A DNA stretch of 64,000 nt, taken from assembly GCA_025738555.1 (NCBI GenBank), contig JAOVFP010000013.1, forward strand, positions 434,001-498,000, read 5' to 3'. Positions within the stretch are counted from its first letter, which is position 1; every line of letters starts with the position of its first letter. This DNA is from Cyathus striatus (Eukaryota; Basidiomycota; Agaricomycetes; Agaricales; Nidulariaceae). Both the position numbers and the translations under genes were made by a program. Shown here one piece after another: positions 24,028 to 36,057 of this stretch. The notes under the pieces are model-generated. The model was given only the letters and a program-made list of their open reading frames with translations, had not been told where the DNA came from and made no database searches.

Positions 24028-24509
24028 TGTTACAATTTTCTTTACTTTTTCTATTTACATATGTTTTCTTTACATTTTGATGACTTGTTTGGTATCACCT
24101 TCAATACCAAACACATTACTTCTTTACTTACATGATTGTCATCTTATTCTTGACTCATCTTGAGTCATTTACTTTACTTAGTATACCTTTCTTTCTTCTT
24201 ACTGCACCGCAGTAATGCACAGTCAATGCGCAGCATCTTGACTTATTTAGTTACATTCCTACTTATTATTAGTACGAGCTCATTTGTATTTAAACAGTAG
24301 TAACTTGGGCTGTAGAGCTCAAGCTTCAGCTTAAATCAAACTAGCTTTACTTTGATTCATTCACTTCACTCATACTTAAGTCTAATCAACTTAAGAGCTC
24401 ATGAATAGAGACTCAAACTCAATACTGATATACTAGTTCTTTGAACTCGTAAATCACATAACTATCAGACTTGTATGATAAATGTCCCAACCAGAACTTT
24501 ATTGTAACA
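24028..24509 (+). repeat. Right LTR (482 bp)
   Basis: Same length as the left LTR. Differences are CpG-type: for example actcaaactcaat here against acttgaacttgat on the left, each explained by an ancestral actcgaactcgat. Confidence 0.95.
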
Positions 24510-24514
24510 CAAAG

Positions 24515-24985
24515 GAAACATACACTACATAATACACGAGTAGTACACACAAGTAAGTAAAGAACTTGAGAATAGTTTAACTTATACTAATAGCTAACAA
24601 AGAACTTTATAATGAAAGTAACTTATAGAACTGACCTTCTGGCAATAAAAGCAATGAAGTGTTATGTGGACTAATAGTAACTTGTTAAATTCTTAAGTTT
24701 AAGATAGTAAGTTCAGTAGAGTGTTTATGAGCATGAACCCTGAGAGGAATACTTCAGTAGTATCTGGAAAAAACTTTTATAATTGTCATACATGTCGGAA
24801 AGATGATAAGTAAGGCAAATTACAAATGAAGCACGGACCATAACCAAAAAACGAAGAATAATGAAAATGGCCGAAAAGCCGAAACAAATAACAGGAGCAA
24901 ACAATCAGGAATTTCGAGCGAGCCCGAGCCCTATAACCTAACTAACTAAAGTTAGTGGGAATTCTTTGTACAGCTATATTCTCCT
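24515..24985. other. No gene seen
   Basis: AT-rich sequence between the retrotransposon and the inverted repeat pair. Nothing supportable on either strand. Confidence 0.5.
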
Positions 24986-24989
24986 CCCA

Positions 24990-25255
24990 CTCCCCTATGG
25001 AAAGCCGGAGCACCACGCTCAAAGCCATCAAATAAAACCAAATTCTGCGCCTCGGCAACTCGCTTGCCGATTTAAGATCTAGATTCAATCTTCGGTTATT
25101 CTTTTTTCGGTTAGGAAGTTAGGTTTGTGTGCTCGGAAGTCGGGCGCCTTCGTCGGGGTTGCGCCGTGAGCGCTTGAGCGTACTCATGAGTTGTATGAGA
25201 CCAAAATTATGTTTTTCTCATAGGTACCTATTTATAATGCATATAAATTAGGTGT
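24990..25255 (+). repeat. Left copy of an inverted dispersed repeat
   Basis: From ccggagcaccacgctcaaag through gatctagattcaat and cgtcggggttgcgcc to cataggtacc. The reverse complement of 28058-28310 shows the same order of motifs at roughly three-quarters identity by eye. GC-rich compared with its surroundings. Confidence 0.75.
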
Positions 25256-25739
25256 GAAGATGCTGTAATAAGCAACTGAGTGCAATATAACAGCTTAAAT
25301 GTGCTCAACAATAAGTTGAGCATGCATGCTCACACCTCCAGTATGAAATTAGTACTTAACAAACTTGAGTGTTCATGATAAAATATTATATAGGACTATT
25401 AATTTAAGATCATGGCAAGGTAAACTATTTAGATTAATATTAAAGGTATTGAATGCACTCATGATAATCGATTATTAGTGGAACTTCACTGCCACTGCCA
25501 CTCACCCATAGGTATTCTGAGCCCGACCCGTACCCATACTTGTGTACGGACTGCGGGTAGCGAGTAACCCGCGGTATTTTTATCAATTTTAACTTACTGT
25601 GTACATTGCACGCCTTTTAATTGAAGAATTAGGTCCAAAGTAATGTATTCTGTATTGTAAAATATATAGAAATAATATCAGTAGCATAAACATGAAACAC
25701 AGGGCTTAAGAATAAAATTGAGTGCTAATATAAAAGCAG

Positions 25740-26430
25740 AGTATTAAAAACAGGAATGAGGCAAAGAGCGTAAGAACGAGACAGGGAGCTTATGAACAAG
25801 ATAAAGAGCATAGAAACAAAACAGAGGAATTAGTAACAAGTCAGCGATCTTAGGAATGATTCAGATAGGTAAATATTATAGCAGGAATAATAAGAATGAA
25901 ACAAAGACACTAGAAAAATAGCATTAACAACTCTAAGGAAGCAGAGGGATCACACACTAAGTTCTGAGCTTAGAAATGAAGCATAAAATGTAGAAATGAA
26001 GTAGATCCAGTCTAAATGAAAAAGAGCGGCCCGGAGCGAAGTTGTGAGCCTAAAAACAAAGTATGAACAGTAAAGACGAATCAGAAACATTAGCAATGAA
26101 GTATAGACAGTAAAAACGAATTTGATACAATCTGAACGAAGCAGAGGGGTCTGGAACAAAGTTGTGGGCTTAGAAACAAGGAATAGATAGTGGAAACGAA
26201 TAAGATCCACTAAAGATACAAAAGAGGAGTCAATATCGATGTGGTGAGCTTAGGAACAAGATAGAAACAGTAAGAATGAAGAAGGAACAACATAAACCAA
26301 GCAGTGACTGTAAGAGCGAAGCAGAGCAATAAAAAATAAAGTATTGAAGTTAGGAAGGAAGAAGACACCCTGAGGCCATAAATTTGAAGCAAACACCTTA
26401 AGAGTGACACAGGTAACAGGTATTCGAAGC
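25740..26430. repeat. Degenerate minisatellite of about 20-bp units
   Basis: Loose tandem units of the type agaaacgaagcagag / cttaggaacaagat repeat for about 690 bp with heavy drift. The reverse complement (ttcgttct, agctttgttc) resembles the array at 62190-62900, so both may be one family. Confidence 0.6.
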
Positions 26431-27360
26431 AGACAACGATATAATAATACTGAGGCTATAACGTCAAGGTAGACACCTTATGATTGATTACACAGTGTTG
26501 AGCTAAATGAGCAAAGGCATTCACCAGTGTAGTGCTCACAAGTTCCTTACTTCTTTCATTCTCTTTCACCCTTTTATTTATTATACATCCAAATGATTGG
26601 TGAAGTTGTTGGCAAGTTGTGGCTCTGGGACAAAAAGGGTGTATCAATCTGAAGAGCCGGCGTCAAGATCAGTAGTTGCTGGACTAAGGGGAAAGCGTGT
26701 ATCACAATCACATATGATCCATCAGCTGCTGAGCGATCACAGGACAACATTGAAGAGGTCGATGGGTGGGCATGCATCAGGAAAACCGAGCGCCTGGTGT
26801 GGAACACTGAGAACAATTATATGCACCTCGTGCAGCATTGTGCATCAGCGCACGGAATGCATCAGCAGGGACCTAGCATCTATGTGCGCTAGGGTCTCGA
26901 CCTGTCATGGGCTGATGGATATGACAGACAAAGGCTGTCTTTTTGATATTGATTAGTTGTACGGGTTTATAGTATTCTCTAAATAGATAAAATTGCTACT
27001 GTACAGTTTGATCAACTCACCCAGCTATAGAGTATATAGGTTGCAAAGTAATTAATGGGAACACAAGTACTGCCTGGCAAATCAACACCTCCATTCCCCA
27101 CAGATAGAGTAACGCAAGCAGACAATATAAATCGGTTTTTGGCGTATGTTCGAGTTTTCTAAGCACATATAGCCCGCAGCTCTGAAGTCACAATGTTCTC
27201 GTTTCATTAGTTCTATTATTTGAATATTCTTTACATTTGAGCCATTATCAGTCTCAAATTTACAAGACTATTGTTTTAGTATGAGTAGTATTATTAGAAT
27301 TACAGTACATTTACAATAAGTAGTACCTCAGTTCTCTTAGTCAACTAGTAATAACACGGT
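26431..27360. other. No supported gene
   Basis: A 119-codon frame (26597-26956, +) and an overlapping antisense frame are present, but neither has a recognisable domain, intron signals or biased composition. I leave them out as genes. Confidence 0.45.
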
Positions 27361-27560
27361 AGCACCATCAATAATCAGAGAACTTCAGAGGGAGGTTAAT
27401 AGTTTGATACTGAAGTTGACGAGTTGACAGTGAATCAATAGCATTCAGAACAAAGTAAATAGGAGGAGATTGAAGCAGACTTCTTGAGAACGAAATAAAG
27501 ACCATGAGAATAAAGCAGAAACCTTCAAAGCTAAACAAAGGCCACACAGAGAGTGTGTGA
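27361..27560. repeat. Small block of the same minisatellite family
   Basis: Units such as gcattcagaacaaagtaaa, ttgagaacgaaataaagac and gagaataaagcagaaacc resemble those at 25.7-26.4 kb. Sequence from 27561 to 28057 shows nothing supportable. Confidence 0.5.
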
Positions 27561-28057
27561 TAAATGGTTGAGAACAAAGCAGTTAAACAAACAAGATGTT
27601 CTGATACTCGACTTTGCGATCAATACATGAGTCTGGTTGATATGACATGGAAGAGAAGAATAGGTGTGAGTATGTGTTTGAGTTCGGATGACGTCTGTGA
27701 AAATCATGAATACGGTTATGGAATGGACATTAAAGGAGACTTTGGTTGTAGCGGCCAAATCATCCCGCACCATCTTATATATATATTAGGCTAGTACAAC
27801 TCTGTACAACTACTTTTCTACTGTACTGTCCCTACATGTCTCCCCTTCATCTTTGGCCCTCAGTTATCATTCAGGTAAGTTGGTAGTGTAATGTGCCGCC
27901 TGCTAGTTCTATTTTAATATTCTTTGGTGAATGACCATAGATGGTCAAAGGCTCAAGGACCTATGGCGCATTATCCTTTTTAATAGCATATACTAGCAAG
28001 GTCATTATCTAAGTTGGTTATCCCTCATGTAGTACTTTAAGTTTCATGTCTTATGCA

Positions 28058-28330
28058 ATAATAAATTTGTACCTATGAAAAATATGGAATTTTGGTCTCA
28101 AAGCGCTCATGAGCGTGCTCGAGCGCGCGCGTGCAACCCCGACGAAGCCTCCCGACGCCCGAGCATGCTTAACCGAGCTTTGTAACCGAAAAACGAACAA
28201 CCGAGAATTAAATCTAGATCGTAAATCGGCATATAAGCAGCCGAAGCGCGGGATTTGATTTATTTTGATGGCTTTGAGCGTGGTGCTCCGGCTTTCCATA
28301 CTCCCCCTCCACTCAATTACGAAAGTCTGC
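28058..28330 (-). repeat. Right copy of the inverted dispersed repeat
   Basis: Reverse complement of the type seen at 24990-25255. It keeps more CpG sites (gctcgagcgcgcgcgtgc), so it is either younger or less methylated than the left copy. The 2.8 kb between the two copies could be the body of one element or an unrelated spacer. Confidence 0.75.
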
Positions 28331-28627
28331 AAAGTTTTCCACACGAGGTTTCGACTTCAGAAAAAAAATAGCCATTATCACATTATCACCGCGCATTGAG
28401 ACCACCAATCCTGCAAAAGCGTTTTCGTTAACCAGAATACAGTTCGAGACAATTCCACCAGAAGGAAGCGAGATAGGAGATACGATTGCGCCACTTAGGA
28501 GAGGGATGGAGATCGCTGATACCGAGGATCGAAATAATCCAGATTACTTCGGGCTGTTACTTTGCAACTGTAGGTCCATTTCCTTAATCCACACTTCTCT
28601 TTCGAAGAGCACTTATAATACGTCGTT

Positions 28628-28956
28628 ATGGCGTCAGATCACATACCTGAATGGAATCTCCACTGGACATCCCCGCGCTCTTTATTCATCTCCGACTTGT
28701 ACACGACGCCAAATGCTGATTGGTGGAAGGTGGCGAAGTTTTATTTAGACACGGTATCGTGTATCGGCTTGTTCCTCGGGCTATCGTTGATGTCACCACC
28801 ATCGGCGTTGCTAGCCTCGAAGAGAAGGCCCCGCTGCACTGGAGGCCCGGAACGTTGGTGAGATCCAAGCGTAATTGGGTATGGATGGACGGAAATTTCA
28901 ATGTCGTTAGGAAAGGGTTAGAGGCTTCAGGCTTGACAAAGGACTTTGGTATATAG
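28628..28956 (+). CDS. Possible small gene, not recognised
   Basis: From the ATG at 28628 a frame reads MASDHIPEWNLHWTSPRSLF..., and from about 28718 another frame reads VEGGEVLFRHGIVYRLVPRA... to the stop at 28956. The second part has the look of real protein (VDVTTIGVASLEEKAPLHW, then NWVWMDGNFNVV). The frames overlap without an obvious intron between them, so one base may be missing, or only one frame is real. Composition is GC-richer than the repeats around it. It lies about 180 bp from the convergent F-box gene. No family recognised. Confidence 0.3.
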
Positions 28957-29136
28957 AAATAGAGGTCTTTATAATCTTAGAATTAGAGTACATGTTCCAG
29001 CATAATATACTAGACGGAAGCGTTAGAGGCTTTAGAGAAATAAAGCTCATACCAGGAAATCATAGTTTCAGTTTTAGTATACATAAATACAGGTTTATTT
29101 CTAACCCTTATCCAAGAAAGTCCCAATAAACAGCCG

Positions 29137-31121
29137 TTATTGCTTAATCCGCCTGACATCCCATCTGGCTTTCAAATCCCCACTCTTATCCTTCGAATTC
29201 TCTGTATCGCTCAAACCCTTGTCCCTCAAAATAACTATAATCCTCCCGCCTCCTTCCTGCCAGTGATCTACCCTCCGAAGCCGCTTACACTTCCACGCCA
29301 ATGTACCCGCAATCTCGTCGTTCTTGCGCATACGACTGCGATCAGTCATCGATACTCCACTAGTACTCGTGCCAGGGAGGGACGACACCTCATAGAAAAA
29401 GCGCACCCCGTGGAACGTAGCCAGCTGTGGTAAATCCGAAAGCAGTTCAGCCCATTCGACCATGTTAGTTACAGGACCGGCAGTGCCGTGTTTGTTCTCT
29501 CTAGACGTCGAGTTGAGTTTCTTCCCGATGTCGAGCCAGGTAAGACCCGGGAAGGCGTCTACGAGGAGTTTAACATCTTCCATGTCCGACCATCCGCTCA
29601 ATTCGACTCGTTTGACTTGCTTGCCTAGATTACGAAGCTGTTCAAGGATCGCATAATCGAGTTTTCGTAGACTGCTTTGCGAACCCGACAGCTTGAACCC
29701 CTTGATACTCTCCAAAGGCCTTACATTGTCGGATTCGAGGGGACAACGGATAATAGCGTTCAAAAGGCCTTTCCCTGCGCACAACTCTCTCAAGCGTGGA
29801 AGCGAACCTGAGGGAAGAGGTAGATCACTGAAAAGCGTCTCCCCGCCAAAGTCAACATGAAGGGACTCGATATTGATGTGTGCAGCAAGGAACGGGGCAA
29901 GTGATGCAGCCACTGTAGGGATACTACAGCGAAGGTTGACGAGTTTGAGGGTCGTGAGTTGAGGCCAGCGATTGTAGAGAAGAAATTCATCTGCAGCGGG
30001 GCGGAGTATGACACTACTCTGTTGAGAGGAACGGGGTGCTACGTAAGTTATATCTAAGTTCTGCCACGGTGATTTAGTACCCTGTGCTGATGAGGAACAG
30101 ATAGATGGGGCGTACCTCCAAATTAGGACAGTTAATAAGCATCGCAGAGACTCTCGAAAGATCAGGATGTTTGCTAGCACCATAGATGTGTTGCGTAGAT
30201 TTGAGAACCATAGAGGTCATATGTGGAAGCTATACAATATCGTCGTTTCAGCATCACGCCTATAGAGACACGAAAGCAACTCGCCACCGCTTGTTTGCTC
30301 ACCAGCATCGACTCCTCAGTATCATTGGGCAAAAATACCAAGTTGTCGGCGATTTCGATGCGTTCAAGCGTACCCAACTTGACAAGAATAGGCCAGATAT
30401 GGTGAATTTCCACCGGAGAATGATTACACGACCACTTGAATGTCTTCAATCCAGCCATTCTTCCCAGCGCTCTCTGCAGGAACCGCTCTTGCTTCTCATG
30501 CAGCGTCAATTCGTCGTCCGTGCTCTCCAGATCCGTATCAGTCGAAAGTATCCCTTTCGGAACTAACTCCGGTAGAGTACTCCTTTCATCCATGACCTCC
30601 AAACGACGCACATTACGTGCAAGGCATCGATGAACCGAGAGATGGTTCCACACCCGAATAGACGACAACTTGCATCGAATAACGCGATAGTCCCAGTGCC
30701 GGGGAAATACAATATCATGCATTCTCTTGCAGGACAACGCCAACGAGAGCAGATCCTGTCGGTCATTCACGTAGAACATGATCACGTCGAGTATTTCGGT
30801 AGGCTGGCGGGTGATCATGGTGCGCCGAGAAGGCGCTAGCCCAACGAAGGGCTCGACGACAGAAAGGAGATGCATCGATACCTTGTGTTCTTCCGGCGTG
30901 AGCTTGAATTGGCATCCTCCGATGCGTGATGGGAGCGACCCAAAGAGCTTAATCAAGGCATTGAAAGCAGCAAATGGATCTGTGCGATCATACGAGTTGA
31001 CGTTGAGACTGATAGAGGCGTACGCAGACTTTTTTTGACGCGTCGACCGCAGTGAAGACGGAGAAGCCCCAGGTGAAGGACGTGTCTTCACCAGTGACGT
31101 GCGCGTCGAACTGGGGGCCAT
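29137..31121 (-). CDS. F-box protein, probably with an LRR-like C-terminal half
   Basis: Three exons (30303-31121, 30116-30229, 29137-30060) join in phase over introns of 73 and 55 nt, giving 618 residues. The N-terminus is basic and Ser-rich. An F-box-like motif lies at about 105-150: RQPTEILDVIMFYVNDRQDLLSL followed by ALSCKRMHDIVFP. The rest has leucine-rich-type segments (AGLKTFKWSCN, LGTLERIEIADN, NCPNLENLDITY, WPQLTTLKLVNL, LRELCAGKGLL). Fungal proteins of this build bind SKP1 and present substrates to SCF ubiquitin ligases; the substrate here is unknown. The join that restores NCPNLE-NLDITY is strong support for the second intron. No stops or frameshifts. This gene and the DUF6533-type gene lie on the same strand, about 500 bp apart. 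Confidence 0.85.
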
Positions 31122-31621
31122 GGGAGGTGATGGTCAAGCGATACGGTGGCCACGAGTTTGTGATGATATGAGAGGGCCAGTCTCTCACGAGGTCACAAAG
31201 CGGTCACAAGGCTTTTTGTTGATAATGATACCCTTGGGAATGGCGCTTATCGCCTACGGTGTTCAGGAACCAGCTTCGCCTTCTCATGCTGCATGCACAG
31301 CGCTGCACAGCTGCCACAGCATAACGTTAACCAGAGAGAATGCTGCTGATTATACACGTTCAAGGAGGCTGTTTCAGTTAGGTTTTTTGTCGGCCAAGAG
31401 GCTTGTCAGGAGTCTGAGCACCTGGATGATCGAGAGAACAAATTGCTACCTGTTGCTGTACGAGTGTCGGAGAAGGCTAAGAAGAGTCGGCCGATTTGGC
31501 CCTCAGGCTAAAAATGTTGCCCATTCTCATCGCGTGATCGTTGCATGGCGCGTACACAAATGCAAAGACAGAACACTACAAGTGAACGTTAACGCATAAA
31601 AATATGCGTGAATCATGGCGC

Positions 31622-32891
31622 TTAATTATTACAGCTTCGAGTAGTATAAGGCGGATCATCGACAGTAATACCAAATACAGAAGTAAGATAGATCTCAGTG
31701 GATGTGGGCTGAGGCCGTACTTCTGAAGAATGCATGTTCATCACAAGTCTACACGCCTAGATGGGAAGGTTAACCACCATGCGTAATATAGGAACTAATA
31801 ACATACAGCTCCAGAGAAGAACGTAATTGGCCAAACGAATATGAAATGTGCCTTGGTTGTTTCTGTGTATAACGTGTGCGGAAGGTTATAAAAGAAAATG
31901 GCTACAACGTCTGAGCATCAGATTGGACGAGGAGAATACACGAGGAAAGCTTACCACAGATAACAATCGCAACACATGTTCCATCCCTGACAAGTAGTTC
32001 GACCAATGGAATTCTGCCAACGTTTCTTGAACCCAACACCACGCGCCGCCTGAACATCATGGTCCATATAACCACCTGAAGGAGACCTTCCAGTGCGCTG
32101 CATGGAGGAAATGAGTTATTATTTCAAATTAGAGCTGGGTAAGAACGAACACGAAATAGTACGTCTCTTGTGGTATGCTCGTTGAATTACATATAGGATC
32201 GAAAGGTATATGGGGCATTGAATGCACGATGCATAAAATTTCCAGGATGATCTGACATATTCCTAAAGTCCCCATGACGATCGCAATTGTCGTTGATCTA
32301 TTGTACAGCGCATACACTTTTATTGAACGATGTACATGAATATTAATGACGACTATAGAAGGCTGAGAACTACTCACCTCTTAGCATTAGAATAAAATCA
32401 ATTGCCAGAAGCAGAGACGTTCCAGTAGACATTAAGACAGTATACCATGTTCTGCAAGCCTGTTCAGGTATGGGGACTGTCGAGAATTGCTCGAAGAGGT
32501 AAAAGTAGTTCACTCTGAAAATGTTGAACGTGAAATGTAGACTGAAGTAGAATAAACGGTGCACCGTACATCTGCGCTACTAACCCGACGTATCGAGCAT
32601 ATATATAAATACATTTAACAGCAGTTATAGGTCGTCTAGAGGAAACAGCATTTCATTTTATGACATACGAAGAGGTAAACAGTATACGCACGTCCATATC
32701 CATTCCAGTTCATGAGGGAACGCCGAGGCCCATTCCAAAATCAAAACGACTAGTGCAGCTACTATCCGAACAGATACGTCAAACACCTCTTCAGGAGTAA
32801 GCAAGTCTGAATCATGACGTACAACACGAGTAATTGCGAGAGCGAATGGAGGACATATAGAAGGGGATGTCCTGCACCGACATCCATACAT
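31622..32891 (-). CDS. DUF6533-type multi-pass membrane protein
   Basis: Seven exons (32692-32891, 32585-32635, 32378-32514, 32163-32316, 31955-32097, 31807-31862, 31622-31756) join with consistent phases to about 291 residues. Family hallmarks are visible: VRIVAALVVLILEW, then HELEWIWT; ITAVKCIYIYARYVG; the segment FILMLRVYALYNRS; VELLVRDGTCVAIVI; and the C-terminal ACRLVMNMHSSE. Five to seven hydrophobic helices fit a plasma or internal membrane protein. These proteins are very numerous in Agaricomycetes and their role is unknown. The 5' end is uncertain: the ATG used is the first in the open frame, but an upstream exon is possible. Exon 4's acceptor (aaaag) is weak. All joins were deduced from phase and family pattern. 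Confidence 0.75.
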
Positions 32892-32894
32892 GTC

Positions 32895-35050
32895 CTCAGT
32901 GTCAGCAAATAAGAAAATGTGGGGGAAGGAAGAAACATCAGTGACATCAAGTGCGAACGTGTTTAAGAGGTTCTGGGGGGGGTGAGAAACCCGAAGGAAG
33001 ATCCTTCATCGGATATCCCCTTATCATCACGTACACAATAAGAAATGTGCGCCTGTACCCACTACCCCGCTTACCTATAGTGGAAGTGACCAACGTAAGT
33101 GGTATAGCACATCAATACGCCTGAGAAATGAAACAATGCTTGCTTATGCATCGGGAGCGGAGCCATCCAAGAACAGTCCCGTTGTCAGATCCTTCAAAAA
33201 AAGGGTTCTAGCCTAATTGTCAGTTTCCTCCGTAAATTAAATTGCTACTTATCATTGTCATGTCACCAGGGAATAGTATTCGTAGCGAGCGATAAGCTAT
33301 GTTCAGAACGTACGTATATTCTGAGAAAAGGTACTGGTAGGATAGATACAATGTCTTAGTTGGAGCTCAGGTGGTAGACCCCTTGACACATCCGCGTCCT
33401 TACTGATGGCAGCGTGTGTCAATCAAAGTCAGGACCAGGAGCATTTCGTGAGGAGACCACTGCATCCGATACATAAATATTGCTTCTACTACTTCTACGA
33501 CGACTTCTGCGATTATCCACCATATGATATAGCGATCGGATCTCCATCACTAGCTTGAATCGTGTGTCCTATGTACATCTGCTGTAAGATATGATATCAG
33601 TTTATCATTGTTGTCATTAAGTTCTGTTTTCAACGGGCTTTAACTGGAATAAGCCTAGACATCATTCCAAAAGTAAGGTTCCTATTTCCCTGGCTTGGTG
33701 GTATATTTTAGCAATAATGGAGCTCCTCCAGCGCATAGTAACAACGCCGAAATATAATTTTACCAAGAGCTAAGTAAATCAAACGCCCAAAAATTCTGGC
33801 ATCGGCGTTATTTTTTATGCCATTTAAGCTCAATCATTTCCAGGAAAGTATTTACTCCCGCTGCTAATACGGCTATAGGTAATTGAAAAAGGAAATATGT
33901 CTGACGTATTTCTTCACAACTGAACATTAAATTTAAAGCCTGTAAGTAACCGATCAGATACAGTGCAGGCTCTTCCGGCACCCCTGAACGTATGGAGCGC
34001 TAAGGTGTATCCGATATCGGGAGTCGGGACGTACGGGGTTGCGTTCGATGTCATTAAAGAATAAAGTTCGATATGATGGAATACAATCTCTGGTCGTCGT
34101 TATAGATTTATCAATATCGACAACTATGAAGTGTTCGGGTTCGCGCAACAATGTTGGGTGGGCGGTGGGCGAGGTGACATGACAGCTATTTTCCTTATAC
34201 TTGAGACGAAACAAGAATTATGTAGTACGATTTTACCGTCTTGTGATATTCTCAATATTGACCCTTTGGTATTTTCTCATATTAATTAAAGTGAAGATGA
34301 TCCCGTAATTACGCTAAAATCATGTTTGACGATTGTTTGAACCCCGATATATGAACTTTCCGCAGCTGACGTTATTATTTAGAACTATAAGTATCGGCAC
34401 AGATGGACCGAAAAGATTACGAGACATATGTCTAAGTTCAGAAGTAAGGTCAGACCGTGTTTGACCATCATTTTAAGGATATAACAAAGATATAGCTTCT
34501 GTTCTTGTCCGAATACAAACTAGAGTGCAACAAAAGAACTTAGGCAGAAGGTTTGCAAATAAGTATTCACTGGGAGGATGTAGTGGTAGCTGAATCAAAG
34601 TTGGCTTGAGTTCTTATCTCCCAATATATCGTAGCCTGAGACGGGATGACCTGAGAAAATTTCGGTTCAGGGGCGTACCCCCCTCAGGTCATAAATTTCA
34701 TCGGTTACGGTAGTAAACTAGATATTGTGATTGTGGCCGCTGATAAACGACGTAAGCGCCAGGGTCCTGGGATACAGTTGGACTTGGTGGCAGTGATTGA
34801 CGGGCGTATAGGTAGGTTGAATGTAATTCAAATCTGAACTTTGAAGGAACCTGTACTGATTCCTCGGAGTGATATGAGTGGTACAGTGAGCACCCGTGGC
34901 GTTACTAGCAGTTCTTTCACACATAAATTAAAAATAAAACGTGCAAGCGAGGTATCTATCGACTCAGTAGACTCTTCGAGGTATCGATTCTTGCCTCAAA
35001 AAGTTCCAATCGCAAAGTAGATAAGAGATTAATATACATGACACCTATTA
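32895..35050. other. Intergenic, no gene seen
   Basis: Mixed-composition sequence with many CpG sites and no long frame, so it is unlike the decayed repeats elsewhere. Only short frames (for example 33954-34214, minus) occur, without domains. I found no RNA gene in it. Confidence 0.45.
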
Positions 35051-35052
35051 TA

Positions 35053-35144
35053 AGGCCTGGCCAGGAATTGAACCTGGAACCAAACGGTCTGGTATGCAGC
35101 TTGTGGAACCCTGAGAAGGAATCGTACTACCAAACCACTAGGCT
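35053..35144 (-). pseudogene. tRNA-Pro pseudogene (copy 1)
   Basis: Reads as a full-length relic of the tRNA-Pro(AGG) genes at 35.9 and 36.1 kb. It keeps the T arm (ccaggTTCAATTcctgg), the D region (gtttggtagtacgattcc) and the anticodon-loop remnant ctcaggg plus an intron-like insert. The acceptor stem has mismatches (AGCCTAG against CCAGGCC), and the 3' half of the anticodon stem is lost. Confidence 0.7.
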
Positions 35145-35289
35145 GATAGGATTACAATGTGAGAGGTAAATAATACAACTGTCAAAACACAATATTTTAC
35201 TGTGCTACTACCAGGATTTCAATTTCAACTCCAGCATGTTTGCGAGATGTACTTGGACTTCAAAAAGTATACAAGTACGGTATTGATGT

Positions 35290-35368
35290 GGCTTGGTTGG
35301 GAATTAGACCCAGGAATTACTCCTGTAACGTAGTAAGAAGGAATCATACTAACTAGGATACCAGGCTG
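35290..35368 (-). pseudogene. tRNA-Pro pseudogene (copy 2, strongly decayed)
   Basis: Recognisable by agcctgg at the 5' end, the agtatgattccttctta block and a damaged T arm (tgggtctaattccc). Acceptor and anticodon stems are no longer intact. Confidence 0.55.
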
Positions 35369-35450
35369 GTTATTGCTACTTGTGAGAAGTAACCATATAT
35401 CAGTTTAATAAATGAAATTGTAAAAATTGATTGGAAACTATAGGATATAA

Positions 35451-35517
35451 GGGCCTGTCCAGGGATTGAACAGAGGACTTCCTCCAATGATAATCATACT
35501 ACTAGACCACCAGGCTC
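35451..35517 (-). pseudogene. tRNA-Pro pseudogene (copy 3, internal deletion)
   Basis: The 5' part (gagcctggtggtctagtagt) is well kept, but the anticodon loop and intron are deleted. The T arm reads tctgttcaatccctgg. Confidence 0.65.
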
Positions 35518-35738
35518 AATGAGCTCCGAGCCTGCGTTTGGAATTTACAGCTGTACACTTTCTGTTCCTACTTGAAAAACGATGTAATAAGTCTATTCTG
35601 GTACCAGATGACTTGGAGTCCGAATGAGCCTTTCGGTGTCATCCAATCAAGAGAACCGTGTAACGTGTTCATAACTTGCTTTTAATACTCCAGTATAAAA
35701 AATATTCTAAAACAACTTACGTTCTTCCTTGCTAGGGC

Positions 35739-35815
35739 TTGGCCTGGAATTGATATTGAACCAGGTCCTGCCCCTGGATTTAAATTTGTGCATTTACAGG
35801 GACCTTAAGAAGTCC
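35739..35815 (-). pseudogene. tRNA-Pro relic (copy 4)
   Basis: Only the T-arm-like part with an insertion (ggttcaatatcaattccagg) and a ttcttaaggtccc remnant can be recognised, so this call is weaker than the others. Confidence 0.4.
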
Positions 35816-35868
35816 CGGTTTATTCTACCTCACAATTTTCCCAAAAATTTCAACAGTTGCTTGAGAAC

Positions 35869-35969
35869 GGGCCTGGCCGGGAATTGAACCCGGGACCTCC
35901 TCCAGCCGATTTGATTTTGTGCATTCACCGGAACCCTAAGAAGGAATCATACTACTAGACCACCAGGCC
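35869..35969 (-). tRNA. tRNA-Pro (AGG), with intron
   Basis: Acceptor GGCCTGG pairs perfectly with CCAGGCC, with C as discriminator base as is usual for eukaryotic tRNA-Pro. Anticodon stem CCTTC pairs with GGAGG. The loop TTAGGG-T gives anticodon AGG, split after position 37 by an intron of about 29 nt. T arm CCCGG-TTCAATT-CCCGG is perfect. It decodes CCU (and CCC after deamination of A34). The intron sits at the canonical eukaryotic position. It is one of six related copies in the same orientation upstream of CSN3. Confidence 0.92.
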
Positions 35970-36057
35970 AATACAATTCACATATTTGCGGTTTATACTA
36001 ACTCAAAGTTTCCAAAAAGTAAATAAATAAAAATTACATCAAGTATTCTGACCTTAG

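Larger units (their letters stand above)
17635..24509 (+). mobile_element. Ty3 chromovirus, full length but defective
   Basis: Two 482-bp LTRs (tgttacaattttc ... taaca) flank 5.9 kb. The 5-bp target duplication caaag lies at 17630-17634 and 24510-24514. The internal order is a small zinc-knuckle Gag, protease, reverse transcriptase, RNase H, integrase and chromodomain, then a further frame with zinc knuckles. A polypurine tract (gaggggataa) abuts the right LTR. Many in-frame stops, mostly TGA, break pol. LTR differences are all transitions. Chromodomain elements target silent chromatin, which fits the repeat-rich surroundings. It cannot make its own proteins now. Confidence 0.95.

Noticed and set aside
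17635..24509. UGA read as Trp (alternative code or recoding)
   Set aside because: Host genes such as CSN3 and the F-box gene need no UGA readthrough, several UGA sites are Arg in the family, and CpG decay explains them.
26574..26956. Overlapping 80- and 119-codon frames
   Set aside because: No domain, no intron signals, antisense to each other, and surrounded by repeats.
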